Below are positions 20,761 through 34,500 of a stretch of DNA of 64,000 bases, piece after piece; position 1 is the stretch's first letter; each line of letters opens with the position of its first letter. The translations under genes were made by a program, and so were the position numbers. The notes under the pieces were generated by a model, which made no database searches, was not told the origin of the DNA, and was given only the letters and a program-made list of their open reading frames with translations. Source of the stretch: Takakia lepidozioides (Eukaryota > Streptophyta > Takakiopsida > Takakiales > Takakiaceae); the NCBI GenBank assembly GCA_030704615.1, contig CM060731.1, positions 25,418,001-25,482,000 on the forward strand, written 5' to 3'.

Positions 20761-23700
20761 TCTGTATTTCAAAAATTGCCTTACGAGTTAACTTGAAGTT
20801 TTCTTTTCATTTCGCACCCTTCATTATTCTCTTTAGTTTGATTGTGGGGGCCGCGCGAACGCGAGCCCCCGCTGCCCACAAATTATGACGTGCATGCCCC
20901 CGGTAGGGAGACGCTAGGATCACCCACTCCGTAGTGCAATGGAGCAGGTTCCCCTAGGCCATCGACGTTGATGATCACCGATAGACCCCGCCCAGGTAAG
21001 TATGTTACTGTTGTGGAAGGCTGGGTTTATATACTGCAATCTGCCCACTTTCGGGCAATCAATATGGGATAAAGATTTGTGATATATTTTCTCTACAGGG
21101 TCCCATCATAGCTTTAATAGGCCCATGATTCAGCGCGGAACGAGATACAGACGGGGAGCGCGTTCTTGTTAGCTCGCAGACTCCTCCCTCCATCGGTTCT
21201 TGCTATGTCCATCTGTCTATGCTGTGTTGTTGCTGTGGTGTTGCTGGTGGGTTGGTCTCTTTCCTGTACCTAGCTGCTGGGTTTCGCTTGTTTTCTGCTT
21301 GGTGACTAGTGTTCAGTTCCTCTCTCTGTTTGAGGGATATCTCAACAAGTCAGTGTCCCGTTGGATAGCGACTGAAAAGGGACCAAGATTTTCCTTCATC
21401 ATCGCTGCGGAATGTATGGGCACATTGCAGGAGAATAGTTGTTTATCCTCTTAAGTCCTCATTCATGGCAAGTGGAATCGACCAGCAGCGTACTCTTTGG
21501 GCAATACTCAGGTAAGGATTTGTTGTTTGAATGTGTTAAATGAAGAGAGATTCTCTCATACAATGCAACCTCTTTCACCATGTCTTTTTCTTTCTTCCCA
21601 ATTTCCTACAAGCAGGCTGGGCAAGTAAAGTCTCATCCATAGGCAATCCCCAAAAGATAGGCATGCCAACAGTGTGCATTTATTTACAGAGGATTATAAT
21701 CTTTTGTAGGACAATCCTTGTCAGCTTACGGTCTGCAGTTCATGACTACTCTGAGGACTGGTGAGGAGATTCATCGGAGTGATCTAACTTCTTCAATTCT
21801 CATGTCCCATGTAAAATACGAACCTCCAATTCCAGGCGGCATCGGTTCTCAAACTGCAAGCGAGCAACCATGCCAATTTTACCGTCATGCCTTCAAATCT
21901 TAAGTTTCTCGAAAGTCTCCACGTACCCATTCACGATTTACACGACGATTAACATTATTTCGTGCTCCGTTAATGACTCAAAAGCATCAAATTACTCAAC
22001 AGCCTTTCTTGGACTGGGCTTGAAAGGGAGGAAAATGACCTAAATTTCTGAACTGGTCTGGTACCTGCTCATAACAGGTTCGTGCAAGATCAATGCTCAA
22101 CTCTACAGCAATGCGGAGGTTGATGGCCCCTGTGACACAATGCAGTAGAAACTGGAAAATTGGGTTGGCAGTTGTCCATGACAAAGTCTCTGCGACTTCT
22201 GCGCAGAGGGGGTGAAAGCAGAATGCAATCCAAGGTAATTAAAGCACCCGACCAAGCGGAAGCTTATTGCAGTGTGGAAACATGTCAACTCAAGTGAGGA
22301 GCCCATTAATCGAGTCGAATTTCTTCAAGGCTTCAATTTTCCAACATAAGGAAGAAAGGTATGAGAAGGTAACAAACTCTTTCTCAGGTTTCTCCCCATA
22401 CTTACAATGTTGTGCATTGCGGTAGAATCAGAGCAAGAGGAATTCTGCATGAGGACCTTATGTAGCATGGAGAGGTTGTACCGCAAAGGCGTACCTGGAA
22501 GGTTTCTTGAAACAATTTTCTAGACCTTTTCAAAGAGACAGAGCGAGGAATCCTGGAATTGAGAAAGACAGGACCTGGAATGCCAGAATTACCACCAGCT
22601 ATGTACTGACCACTTGACGCTTTAGCATCGGATTGTTTGAAAGAATTGTAGCACTTTGACTTGCTACTGTTTGAAGGTGATTCAAATCAAATCCGCAATT
22701 TGAAGCAAACCTTTTGGAAATTTTCCTGCAGAGTACGAATTATGTACGAAGGGAATGCCTTGGTGAGGAAACTGAATATTCCCTTGTTCTCTTTCTGAGA
22801 GAAGCATCATGACTTTTCTGCTCGTCCGACTGTTTGTTGGTTTGCAGAGAGAGTTTGAGACTGTTCATTTGGCCAGTCAGGCAGCAGTCCACACGACTGC
22901 TCCACCTGTGCTACGTGGCCCAAGCCATCCACACTCAAGAGACCCCAGTTGGCGCGTTATCCCAGGTCTCTCCATCTCCAACCGTGCTGGAGACAGATTA
23001 CAGAGGGAGAGGGAGGACAAGAAAGTTAGGGAGGCGGCTCATGGCCCAGCATACAAGTTTCTGCTGCTGTGCCCAGCTTAGGATGCGTTCTGGATCCCTC
23101 AAACAGTAACGAACACAAATTCCCTTGTATCTAAGAACATAGTTGTTTGTATGCATGCTTGAGGTCTCTCGCACCCAGTGCAATCTACAGTGGCAACGAC
23201 TCAGTCGTGGCTACTTCATTTTGCTGTCCTGACGCTCACTGCTGCAGATATCTTTCACCTTTTTCTCTCCGTATGAAAGAACAACGTCATCGTTTGGCTG
23301 GCGTGTTGTTCCAGTCAACGCACACCCCACAGCTGTCCATGATGCATATAGCACAACACTGATGGGCTCACAGCAAAGGCTGCGGCTTATCACTGTGGTG
23401 GCAATGGCAGCGGGGTTGCAGGCTAACGGCAGGATGTAAGAGGAAATCTGTTAGCACATGGACTGCCGGTAAAGTAAGACTGTTGGAGAGTTTTGTTTGT
23501 GGGAGCTCCAAGTTTCCACTGTCTCATATTCTCATTGATGTGGATATTCAAGAACCAAGTTCGGATATCAATCTCACCTCAAGATTGCCACTTCAAGACT
23601 TGAAGGTCACTACTCAGGATTTCCTAGTTCATCGGATGATATTTTTGAGGCAACAATTTCAGCCCTGCAAAGGTTTTATTTCATCTTAGAACTAACCAAC

Positions 23701-24237
23701 GGCATATAGACAACATTATATTTGTTTCCGTTTCCAAAAGCCTGTGATGTGCGAGGAATAGAAGGGAGAAATAGAATCAAAATGGTCCAACACAGCTGAA
23801 CAACATGAGGTCCCTCACACAGAACCACACCCATATTGCTGGTATTTCCACCTCTCCTTGAAGACATAACCAACCAGAAATCCATGGGAAGAATAAGTCA
23901 TGACTGCTGCATGGTTTGGACGCCCTTGGAAATGCCTCAAGGAGACTTCATATCTGCCCCTACCTCATGATTACAGCAATAAGAGTTCTATACACGTTCA
24001 TCTCATTGTAAAGCCCTGAAAAATGTGTGGAGAGATATGCCACACAGACTCAAACCTAGATGGCTACTTCTAGAAGCACCCCAAGGCAGCTGCATACGGC
24101 ACATTGTGAGGAGAATCATTGACAAGTCCTTACAAGTTAGTCTATGTACACATGCGTGTAATATATGGAAGTGATCATAATATACGTGATACACTCAAGA
24201 GAAGATATGTAGACTGCTAATCAAATACTTTAGGAAA
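20761..24237. other. Long stretch without an identifiable gene
   Basis: Several short frames (21718-21903 and 22809-23109 on the plus strand) have protein-like composition but no recognisable domain. A GTAAGT donor at about 20995 and a later CTCTACAG acceptor at about 21100 could mark a transcribed leader, but no exon chain could be built. The stretch lies downstream of BRK1 and may include part of its 3' end. Confidence 0.35.
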
Positions 24238-25578
24238 TTAGAGGGGATTGACAGCAGTACTGAATTGGGCCTCCAAAAACTCCAGCTGCCGCTCCAGTAC
24301 CGTGAGCTTCTCGTTCAGGGTTGCCAACTTACTCCTTGTTGCCGATTCTATTCACAGCCACATGTTTGACAGTCAGTTCAACCTGAAAAAATATTTGCCT
24401 ACCACATTTTCTTCTCAGTTCTCTCTTTAATGCTACTATCTGTACAATCTAGACAATGCTCAAGCCCATAAATACCATCACAGGATAGATGTATTTCCAG
24501 ACAAAACCTTTCCCACAGATGGGAAATTATGTCTCTGTTCTGTTACCCAAACAAGATGGAGCGCACGACCTAATAGAAATTGCAGGGTCTAACACAGTTT
24601 TTTGAGGTGTTTCTTATCTGTCTTCGCTGTCCATCCACCTGTACAAGGGTGTCTCCCTCAACCTTCCTGTCTCTCCTCGATCCGCCTCCCACTGTCTATA
24701 CTCATTAACATGCTGTGTCTTACTCCATACACAAAAGCTGTGTTTCTACGAGCTCTAACCTTGGCTATGTTTGTCAAACGGCATTGGTGCATACATATCA
24801 ACCCTAGGACACAACCTCCGCAGCTAACAGCCTATAGCTGGTAGATGTCATTTGCGGTCCCCACAGGGCAGATTCAATTCAGAAACAATTCATCAAAAAG
24901 CAAAATGCACATGGAGTTACTCAGAGAGGGTTCCAATTAGAGCTACCACATCCTTCCTAAATAAACTACACTAACAGATGTGTGTAGATAACACACCAGT
25001 CCGTTGTATAGCACGAAATGCAACATTCTGCAGGGAAACTGAAAGAGAACAGAAACAGCGACAGACGCAGGTATGGGCGACGGAAGCAGTAACCCACAGA
25101 TAAAAGATAAATACAGCACTTCCCACCCTCGCGTGACCTTAAGACATCCTAGTTTCAAATACCGTAACAACCCCAGGACTCACCTAAGCACGATGAGCCC
25201 AGCCGGGTAACAAGGCCTGGAGAGAGGAAGAAAACAGATAAAAGCGTCCATCCAGCAAAGCAGCCATAATATGTATGTATAGACTTAAGGTTTACCAGAA
25301 CTCACGTGCCAATGGACATACAGTCTTCATGCATACAAGCCCAGGCGTGGGTCCGGCTCACAAAGAATGCACCACTTCAGAAAGGAAGACTCAAATAGTC
25401 CAGGCAGATATGCTGATACACTGGAAGGCAAGGAGGGTTATGGCTCACCAAACTGCAAAAGAAACTCGAAAAGGCGGCGGACATTGAGTGACAGGGAGCT
25501 CGAGAAATGGCGATTGTCCCAGTCAGACTGCACCGCGATTCCCACACTGACACTATTGTTAATTCCAGATTTTGACAT
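24238..25578 (-). CDS. BRK1: BRICK1/HSPC300, small subunit of the SCAR/WAVE complex
   Basis: Two exons on the minus strand: 25449-25578 (43 codons plus one base) and 24238-24347 (two bases plus 35 codons and stop), a 79-residue protein. The intron 24348-25448 has GT and AG ends and phase 1; the junction codon becomes Glu, as in the family. Exon 1 encodes SVGIAVQSDWDNRHF and LSLNVRRLFEFLLQF; exon 2 encodes TRSKLATLNEKLTVLERQLE then LEAQFSTAVNPL. These match plant BRK1 through nearly the whole length, including the C-terminal coiled coil. BRK1 stabilises SCAR, and the complex activates Arp2/3 to nucleate branched actin, needed for cell shape and tip growth. The start ATG is the first one and gives the normal family length. 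Both exons are too short for simple gene calling. Confidence 0.95.
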
Positions 25579-28500
25579 TGTGTTGTCCCGCCTCTCCTGC
25601 TGCGATATCCCCGCCCGCTGCTCCGTCTTTGCGATTGTAAGAGAACCGTCTCCAGATCTGGGAGCAGCCTGTTCGTAGCTTTCTCACGGTCACGACCCAA
25701 TCCACCAAATCACACCGAAGCCCAAGTGTGTCACTCTGCCTAGGCTCTCCTTCTAATCACATCCAGATTGCAAAATGCAATAGAGATCGCGCACAGCCGA
25801 GCTCCAGAGACGGATCGATCACGCACTGTCTTCGTTGCTATGTTATGAGGCAAGAGGAAGCGTGAGCCAGGGTTTTATCGCAGCTCCTCCCTCTTTCTTC
25901 GAACCCGCGTCCGCGCGACCGGCTCAACCGGTCGCCGCTCTAGAACATCTCGGAGACATTTTTCATCCATCCAAGCACTTTACTAGTGACCGCCGGTTCG
26001 TTAGTAGTGCCGACCAGCAGATACGAAAGGGGGCTAGTTTACCAGCGGTCGCAGCGTTTTGTACGAAAGGTAAAGTGATGGAGCGAAGCCGGCGCGAAAG
26101 CAAGCCAGAGTGCAGAGGTAAGTCACGTGCAGGGAATCTGAGCGGCCCATAACCGTGGCGGCTCCTGCGACGTAAATCACGCTCTCCGCTCGGCTGGACA
26201 CACCTCGTTGGGAACATTCAGGGTCCGCTGCACACCTGCACTGCACCTCTCCAGAGAGAGACGCGGACACATTTTCTTTTTTACTTTTTATATTTCTTCG
26301 CTTCCTGTATTTTTCCTTTTCGGGAAATGAAATAGTGGAGTGGATATAAGTTGCTTTAATTTGCGTCCGCCGGCAGCCGACACGACGGAGGAATCAATTA
26401 ACGGCTCCGTTCTCTTTGTCGTTACCGAGGGGCTAGTTTCTAGTTCGCCCACCAAATAGGCTGCAACCCGTGGTAAATTCTGTGACAGAATATTGAGTTA
26501 ATTACGAATGTTCTCCCCCAATAAATGTTACTCTACTAGACCGCCTTACCCCAAGTTTTTCACATCCTAAATTTCATATCTCCACACGGTTATTATACAC
26601 CCAAAAGATGAATACTAAATTTTCAAGGGCTTCCTCCCCTTTCTTAAAAATAAAATAAAAACTATAAAATACTAAAAACAGAATAAAAAAGAATCGATAT
26701 AGTTTTTTTCTTTTTTATTTACTTTTTCTAGTTAGGTGTAGCCAACTATAGTTGAACAAATCCGATCGGGCCCTCCAATTCCTTTTTTACCCATATTGAA
26801 GATTTGATATGTTATTTGTTTTCTTCTTAATCAAGTTTCATTCACAGAAGAAATCGGGGTTTTCAAGAAATCCCTTTTTCATTGCAGTCCGGAAAACCCC
26901 CTTCCACATATTCCATGATTTAGCCCCAGGCATTGGCCAGAATTTGCTTTATTCATACTTCGCACGATCAACAGACGTTGTGCATTTTGTGCATTTTGTC
27001 GCTTGTTTAGCGGCTTAGCGGCGTGCTCCGATACAGGCTCCCATGTGGTGGGGATGCCAACGGGAAGAGCATCGGAATGGAACACGGCTTGCGTAGGGCT
27101 AATAATCAAACCGAAAGGCGAAATTTCACCAAAAAAGTGGTCCCTATCACACGGAAGGTGTGAGCACCAGTGTCGCTCCCCACGCGGGTTGCGCTAGCGC
27201 CCAGATTCTTCCCAGATTTTGGTATCCTTCAGGCCCTCTCTTGGGCAAATCTGCAAACACACTAAAACACTTCAATTAGGGATTCTGTGCTCAAACAAGT
27301 AGTTAGGAGTTTTAGCTTCCTATCAAAATAATAATAATAATACCTATATAACTTATGTCTTTTCCTATTTTTTTTCCTTTTGGGAGGAACCAAGGAGAAC
27401 TGGAGAGGCATGAGGCCGCTCACAGAGAAGGCATCATGTTCCAAACTGGGAGCGTCTCTTTCTTTCTATCCTTTTTTGTATTAGACTAAAGGGCATCTTA
27501 TTTTTCTTTTCATTTTCTTAACGGGGAAAAGATCCCCACCTTTATTATTAGAAAAGTGATGTCTTTGCAAGTTGAAAATTAGGTTTTAAATTGTCTACAA
27601 AATATTCGTTATTCTATATTAGTAAGTCGTAATAATTTAAACATGAAGAAACCATTGCTGGATTTTAGTCACATAATTCACCGGGAGATCCTCCCTTGCC
27701 CGGAAATATCTGGAGGGAGTGTGATTTCGTAATTTCCCGGATTGTGGTCACGAGTCCTGAAAGGTTGACTGAGGTATTTTGTTATTTATTATTATTTGTA
27801 ATTCATTTTAGTAAATTGGGGAGGCTATCGACATTTAGTATCAGCAAAACTCAATTATGACGGCCCACGGATGACAGACTTGAACGCATGAAAAAAATGC
27901 AAATATATCAAAGACTCTAAAAACTGTTTTCAAAATATTTGTGCAGATGAGTGAGGGGGGTGGGAGAGGCCTAGAGTGGTAAATAACGGTAACTAACGGG
28001 GCTGGTCAATGGTCAAAAGGCGTGTTCAAAGTCAAGAGTCCCGTGGACTTGGACCACGCACAGCAATGGACGGCCCGTCCACTGACATGGACGTCTCTCA
28101 TCCATCAATTGTGCTCATCGAAATTTTCGAATTATTCCGAAATCCGGAAACCCAACAAAGTCCTACTTTTTTCTTTTCTTCTTTTTATGTGGGGGAAAAG
28201 GCTTGAACAGACTTGTTACAGGGGAAAAAAATTACAAAAAAATAAATAAAAATAAAAATAAAAACCCTCAAGAGGCCATAAGGCTTAAGCGTGAGGGGTC
28301 AATCCTGCGAGCCATCAGACATCCTACTTTTCTTTTTGCAAAAAGGTGATACCCAGTTGGTGATCACATTCATAAATGATATTGGCGTGTGTGTCGGATA
28401 GCATCATGGGTTCTTCCCTTTAAGACAATTTTCTTTATTCTTTTTTCTATAAAGGAAAGGGGAAGGAAGTCTGTTACTCAGATTAATGAAAGATGAACGA

Positions 28501-29040
28501 AAAAAAGGGTTTTAATTTTTTTTCCCTTCAATAATTCGAGTAAAGTCTTATCGGGATTCCTCCCCATTCCAAAAAAAAAGAAAAGGAAAAAATAACCCTT
28601 TTAGAACACGCCATAAAGCGTATTAAGGGGATACCACCCCCAGACCGATAATCCAAGCAAAAAGAGGCCTCCTACTTGGCTGGAGACAAGAGGGAGAGAG
28701 ATGGGTTTTAATCCTAGTCAGGTTCCTTGTGGTGGCGCCAATTACATCCAGTTCATCAGCCTCCCATTCTTGGGGGAGGTGGTCGTCCCAAGTTATCCAA
28801 GAGTCCCGGAGAATGGAGGTTGGGTAGCATGTGAGCAGGCTCACGAGAGTGGGCGTGAGCACAAAGGCATATTCTAGATATTCCAAAAGATTTTGGAGGA
28901 TATGCATTTGCGAAATCAAAATGCGCTCACGTGGTAAGAAATACAAAACTATACCGTGCTCACGCGAAAAAATCAATGAAATAAATCGTCCAAAGCTTAA
29001 CTCACGTGAGCACAATGACCCACAAATATATCTGCCAGAA
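25579..29040. other. BRK1 upstream region and AT-rich intergenic DNA
   Basis: The first few hundred bases upstream of BRK1 are GC-richer and likely hold its promoter and 5' leader. From about 26270 onward the sequence is AT-rich with poly-T and poly-A tracts. No supported gene is seen. Sequence from about 28610 may be the 5' leader of the LINE that follows. Confidence 0.4.
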
Positions 29041-29288
29041 CTCAAAGATCAGCGCACATAAACAATTTGGCATTCGGTAACATTGTGTGTAGAACTTCCC
29101 CAAGAACCACAAAAAAAAACGGGTTTTGCCAGCAAAATGCAAGCGGTTTTTGCCAACAAAACTTGGATTTTTGCCAGCGAAATTTGGTTTCGTCGGCGAA
29201 ATTGGGGTTTGGTTTTGCTTTTTGCTTTGTTTTTAAGGTTTCTCCCTTTCAAGCTCCTACTATATGTTTAAGATTGTATTTAGACACT

Positions 29289-31528
29289 ATGGAGACCCTA
29301 TTAATGCAGAAAGACCCTATGTCTGACATACATATCACCCCTACAACCGTGGATCCTATGACGCAGCAATTTTTTTGTGCTTCACGCGGTACCAACCCCT
29401 CAGAGAATGTAAGAAATGCCAAAGGGAGAGGCGTCTTTTCCATGCAATTTGAGACTCAAGAGGCAGCGGCAAAAGCCCTCCAGATCAACCCACACTTGCT
29501 GGGGTTTAACATAAATATCTTTCCATGGTCAGCAAAGTGGGGACACAAAAACGGAAAGTTGTGGGGCCCAAGAATAGTATCTCTTCCATATATTCCAGAC
29601 CACTATCTTCTCAACATCCCTGACATTGCCAACCACTTTGGGTCCTTTCTGGGTTGCCTGGGGGTGTTTGATCCACTCATGAACACTGAAAGCATTAGAA
29701 AATACCCGACATGGAAACATGCCACAATAGCCTCAAGGCCAAATGATAATGGATTCACAAAAATGGTGCTTATGATGCCGAGGAAGACACAATCCCGGAC
29801 TATGTAAGGCTCCCCATCGATGAGGAAGGTAATTACTTTACAATCATACTGTTGGAGGAGAAGACCTCGGCAATGTGTTTCAACTGTGGAAAAACAGGCC
29901 ATATTAAGGCTGACTGTCCCTCGGGGAAAAGGAAAAGATCCCCAGGATCAGGAGGCAAGTCAGGCCCACTACCACCACTCAACCAGCAATGGAGGAGAAA
30001 AGACGTCCTCCCCCAAGCTGGGCAGAAGGAGGCACACGGAAAGATAGCCCAGAACACATACCTGCTGCAGATCAGTCCAACGCCAAGGGAACCAAGGACA
30101 CATGGACAACACTCAGATCCTATGTATCTCGAAGCTGGGAAGATGCTCCCACCAGCACACAAAGGAAAAGGATCAGGCACTGAGCAAGGGAGGGAAAGGC
30201 AATCCAAATCCTTGAAGGCTGGCCTCAAACCGGAATTGGATCCCAGGGGAATTTACAAAAGCATGCAGTCAGGTATAGCCAGCAACCCAATCCTGGCCAG
30301 ATTGTGCCTCACAAGACTCAACACATACCCCAAATTGATCCTAGGGGGATGTTCACAGTTGGACTCGGACGATATCCCCAGGGCATCTTGTGTTACTCCC
30401 TTGATCTTCAGGAAAGGTAAGCCTCCCTCCATTCTTATCTCCTTTGGAAACATAGAGTGCCTGGAATCACTATGGATTACCACAGCGGATGTCAAGGCCT
30501 TCATTGCCACATGCCCGTGTGACCCACACCCTATGATAAAGGCAAAAATACAGGAGTTCTTCAAAACCCACCTCAAGCACTACCTCATCACTATATTTTC
30601 CACGATCGCCTGGGGGGCATACAAGGAAGTTCACCCGGGCCTCACAACCAAACCTTCCACTCACATCCTGGCTCTTCTTGAGGAAGCAGAGGTGTATCGT
30701 ACCCTTGCCCCTCCAGGAGCGCTATGGATTAATGAGTCGGCGCTTATCAGGGTTTGGGGGTAGGGCGGTTTCAAGATCAGGACAAGAGATGCACTGCGCA
30801 GCACCTTCACCTTACTCTCAATGAGGCTAGACGTGGAGAGAACCACCGAATGGAGCTGCAGAGAACCAGGGAGCAAGTGGGAGGAGCAAGACTGCCCACA
30901 ACCTCTTCTTCATCAATCGACTCGGTATCAGGGGGAGCTAGAATGGCCTCATCACCAGCCCCCTTACATCTGGAGATCCAGTCCAAAGGTAAGGGAGAAG
31001 CCTCTCCACCGCCTGCAACTCAATCGCAGGAACCCATCCAAACCCAGGTGCAACCTCTCACCCTTCCTTGTTTCATTTATCAGCCAATTGCAAATGATGC
31101 GAAGAGATGTTGGTTGCTTTGTAGAAAGCCGGGACTACGTCATAAGCCGGAGCATAGACGATCTCTACCTGCCATCCTCATCCCCCCAACACAACCAGGG
31201 GAGTCAGAACATCCCCTGGCCAACATCAGACATATCATCCACCAAGCCTTGCACCGGGGATCGCTACATGAACGAGTTTATCCCCTCATGCATCATCATC
31301 CCCAACAAAGACCAGTTTCAGATGCACCCCAACCCAATACAAGAGGACCCACGAGAGCTATCTCTGGTGGCCATGGTCAAAATCAAAAGGCTAAGCCCAA
31401 AACCCCCCGAAAACCTCCTATGGGTTAAATCATTGTTGCCATGTGACAAACGAGTCAGATTCTTTGTTCACAGGCCATCATTTGGGTCCCTTGACCACAG
31501 CCTGACAACACTGACTGATGCAGATTAA
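29289..31528 (+). pseudogene. LINE ORF1, RNA-binding protein with CCHC knuckle
   Basis: ATG at 29289 begins an ORF of about 740 codons. The first part (about 29289-29770) resembles the DUF4283-type N-terminal domain of plant LINE ORF1 proteins. The knuckle CFNCGKTGHIKADC (C-x2-C-x4-H-x4-C) lies at about 29877-29918, followed by a basic, proline-rich tail. Frame changes are needed near 29770, about 30820 and about 31060, and a TAG lies at 30761-30763. The family protein coats element RNA. The last codons overlap the start of ORF2 by 11 bases. Confidence 0.75.
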
Positions 31529-34500
31529 CCTTACGTCCTGGAACGTAAGGGGTCTGGGCTTGGACCCTTCCTCCCACAAAAGAGTAAGGCTATCCTCATA
31601 CCTTTGCCCCTTAGTCAACCAGACCACCATAGTCTTCATTCAAGAGCACAAACAGAATCAAGCCAAAATAGACAGTCTTACAGATCACCTATGGCCAAAG
31701 AATTTATCCCTCTGGAAACCCACCTCGGAGGGGACTCGTGGAGGAACGACAATGCTTTTCTCGCCAGCCACTCATACTCTCATCCACTCGGAAGAATCTT
31801 GGATATCAGGTAGAGCCCAGTTTTGTTCCTTAGTCCTGCCAAACAACCTTGGCACACTGGGGTTAGTAAACATTTATGCCCCAAATAGTACCCAGGAAAG
31901 AATAACTTTCTGGTCGGAACTGAACACCAACATGATGGCCCAACAGGGCATCCACCAATGGATTGTTGCTGGGGACTTCAATATGGTGGAGCAAGCCACA
32001 GATAGAAGAGGCCTGGGATTGGCGGGACAGATCTCATAGGATGTGGATACGTGGCAGCAACTTGCCCAAAACCATAACCTGGTAAAGACTGATTGGATCC
32101 ATCAGCAGACAAATAGGACCAATCAACCATTCTTCACATGGTCAAATGGTCAGGACTTATCTCACCTGAACATGGCAAGACTGGATAGGATATATGCATC
32201 AGTAAATATCATCCAGTGGTCAGCCCAAAATAACCAAGAACCCATTCCAGTGGGCTTTGACCATGCGCAGGTCTCAGCCACAATTTCCATCCCAAACTCT
32301 CATGCTAGGGGGAGAAGAATCTATAGGCTGAACGCCTCCCTCCTTTCCATCCCAGCCTTCAAACATGGATTAGCGCTAGCTTGGTCTCAAGCGGGGAATG
32401 GCTCCAACAACCTAGTAGACAGATTCCTTCTCAAGCTGAACGCAATAGCAGCAGCCAGCAAAAAGCTCAGCAAACAAATCACGGAAGCCAGGAAAAGGAA
32501 GTTCCAAGCCTTGAAGAAATGCCTTAAGGTTTGCCAAACCAGAATGGAATCCCCTAGATGCGACAAATCTACTTACCAAACGTACCTGGAGGCAAAGAAG
32601 AATATGGAACTCTTCCAATCGTTCAAGGAATAGAAGTTTAGGCTCCAGGCTGGTATAAACTGGTCAACAAAGGGTGAGAAGATGACCAAATATTTTTTTG
32701 ATAAAGCCAGGCAGAAAAGAGCGGCCCACTCGATTGCGGAACTCAAGGACCCTATCTCCGGCCACTCAGCAAAAACTCCCAAGGAGCTGGCGGCATTGGC
32801 TGCCAGCCACTTCAGGAGCCAGTTTCACAGCGATTCGAGCTGCCAACCCCTAACCCTTGAGCAGACCCACAGCCTAGATCACACCCCTAAGCTAATGCAT
32901 CCCTCGGAGGCCCAGTCGCTGGATGGTGAATTCACGGACATAGAGCTGCAGGACGCACTGGACAAGCTTCAGAACGGTAAATCCCCAGGCCTTGATGGAA
33001 TCCCGGCAGAGTTCTATAAATCGTTGTGGACACACATAGTGCAAGATTTTCTGGAGATGGCTAACCACATCTTTCTCACTCGGAGCATGCCACCCCAGTT
33101 ATCACAAGGGGTCATCATCCTCCATTTTAAGAAAGGGGACAGAACAAACATTGGAAATTATAGACCCATAACCCTGCTGAACGTGGCCTACAAGATAATT
33201 GCCAAAGCCTTGGCAATCCGCCTGCAGCCCCACCTCCTAGTCATCATTAGACCCAGCCAAACTGGCTTCATTAAAGGCAGATATATACTAGATAACTTGC
33301 TGTTGGCCCAGGAAATTCCAGTCTTTGCAAAAAAAACCAACCAGGCTATTGCAATGCTTCTTCTTGACTTTGAGAAGGCATTCGATAGAGTGGAGTGGTC
33401 CTTCCTACTCGGGGCACTCCACAGGGTGGGAATTTCCCAGGAGTTCTGCTCAAGGGTTCAAACACTATTGATGGGGTTGTCCAGCAGGGCTCTCCTCAAC
33501 GGGCATCTATCCAAGTCATTTCCACTGCTCCGGTCGGTACGCCAGGGGTGCCTCCTGTCTTCCTTCCTCTTCATTATAGCAGCAGACACATTGGGCCATA
33601 TGATGGAGGCAAGTCACCACATCACAGGTCTTCATATTACAAATCACTTCACTAGACAGCCGCAGCAAATTAAGGAATCCATGTTCGTAGACGATGCGTT
33701 CCTAGCTTTACAGGCCACACGCTCCAATCTAGATAATGCCAGCAATTTACTACAAGCATTCTGCCAGGCATCTGGATTCAAGGTTAACTGGGGCAAAACG
33801 TGTGCCCTTCTCGTGGGAGAAACCTCGGCCTCTACTCTGGGAGTCGACCCAACTTGGGGGCAGGATAAAGGTTTTAGATGGCTGAAACCAGGGCAATCAA
33901 CAACCTTGCTAGGTTATACGTATGGCATAGATCTATCAGATCAACAAATTTTTGAGGCAACGCAAAACAGATTTAAAACCAAGCTGGCTCATTGGGGCAG
34001 CTACCATTGTCTTTAACTGGTAGGGTGCTGGTAGCCAATCAGGTCCTATCAGCTGGCCAATGGTATTTCACCTCAGCATGGAGGCCCAACGAAATGCAAG
34101 TGAATGAAATGAAAAAGCTCCTGTGCAACTTTGTCTGGGGGGCAAAACACCCCTCAGAGAAAAAAAGGCCACAGGTGTTGTGGAAGCAGATATGTCTACC
34201 AAAGAAGAAAGGGCGACTGGGCATTATAGACCCACAAACTCAGTTTACTGCAATCCTAGCAAAATGGATCCCCAGATTTATGGGACCAGAAGGAGGGGCC
34301 TGGAAACACTTGGTAAGCGACAACATTGCCTTGGCCTCTCCTCTGAAGACGGTTATCTGGAACCCCTCTTATAGATGGATGGTAAACGGGTTCAAACATA
34401 AACAAGTAGGATCCCCCCTGTGGACGGCAATTTGGCAGGCATGGGCCAAGCGCAGGCCCTATCTTACAAAATCAGACCCGGAATCGTACGAAGAAACCCT

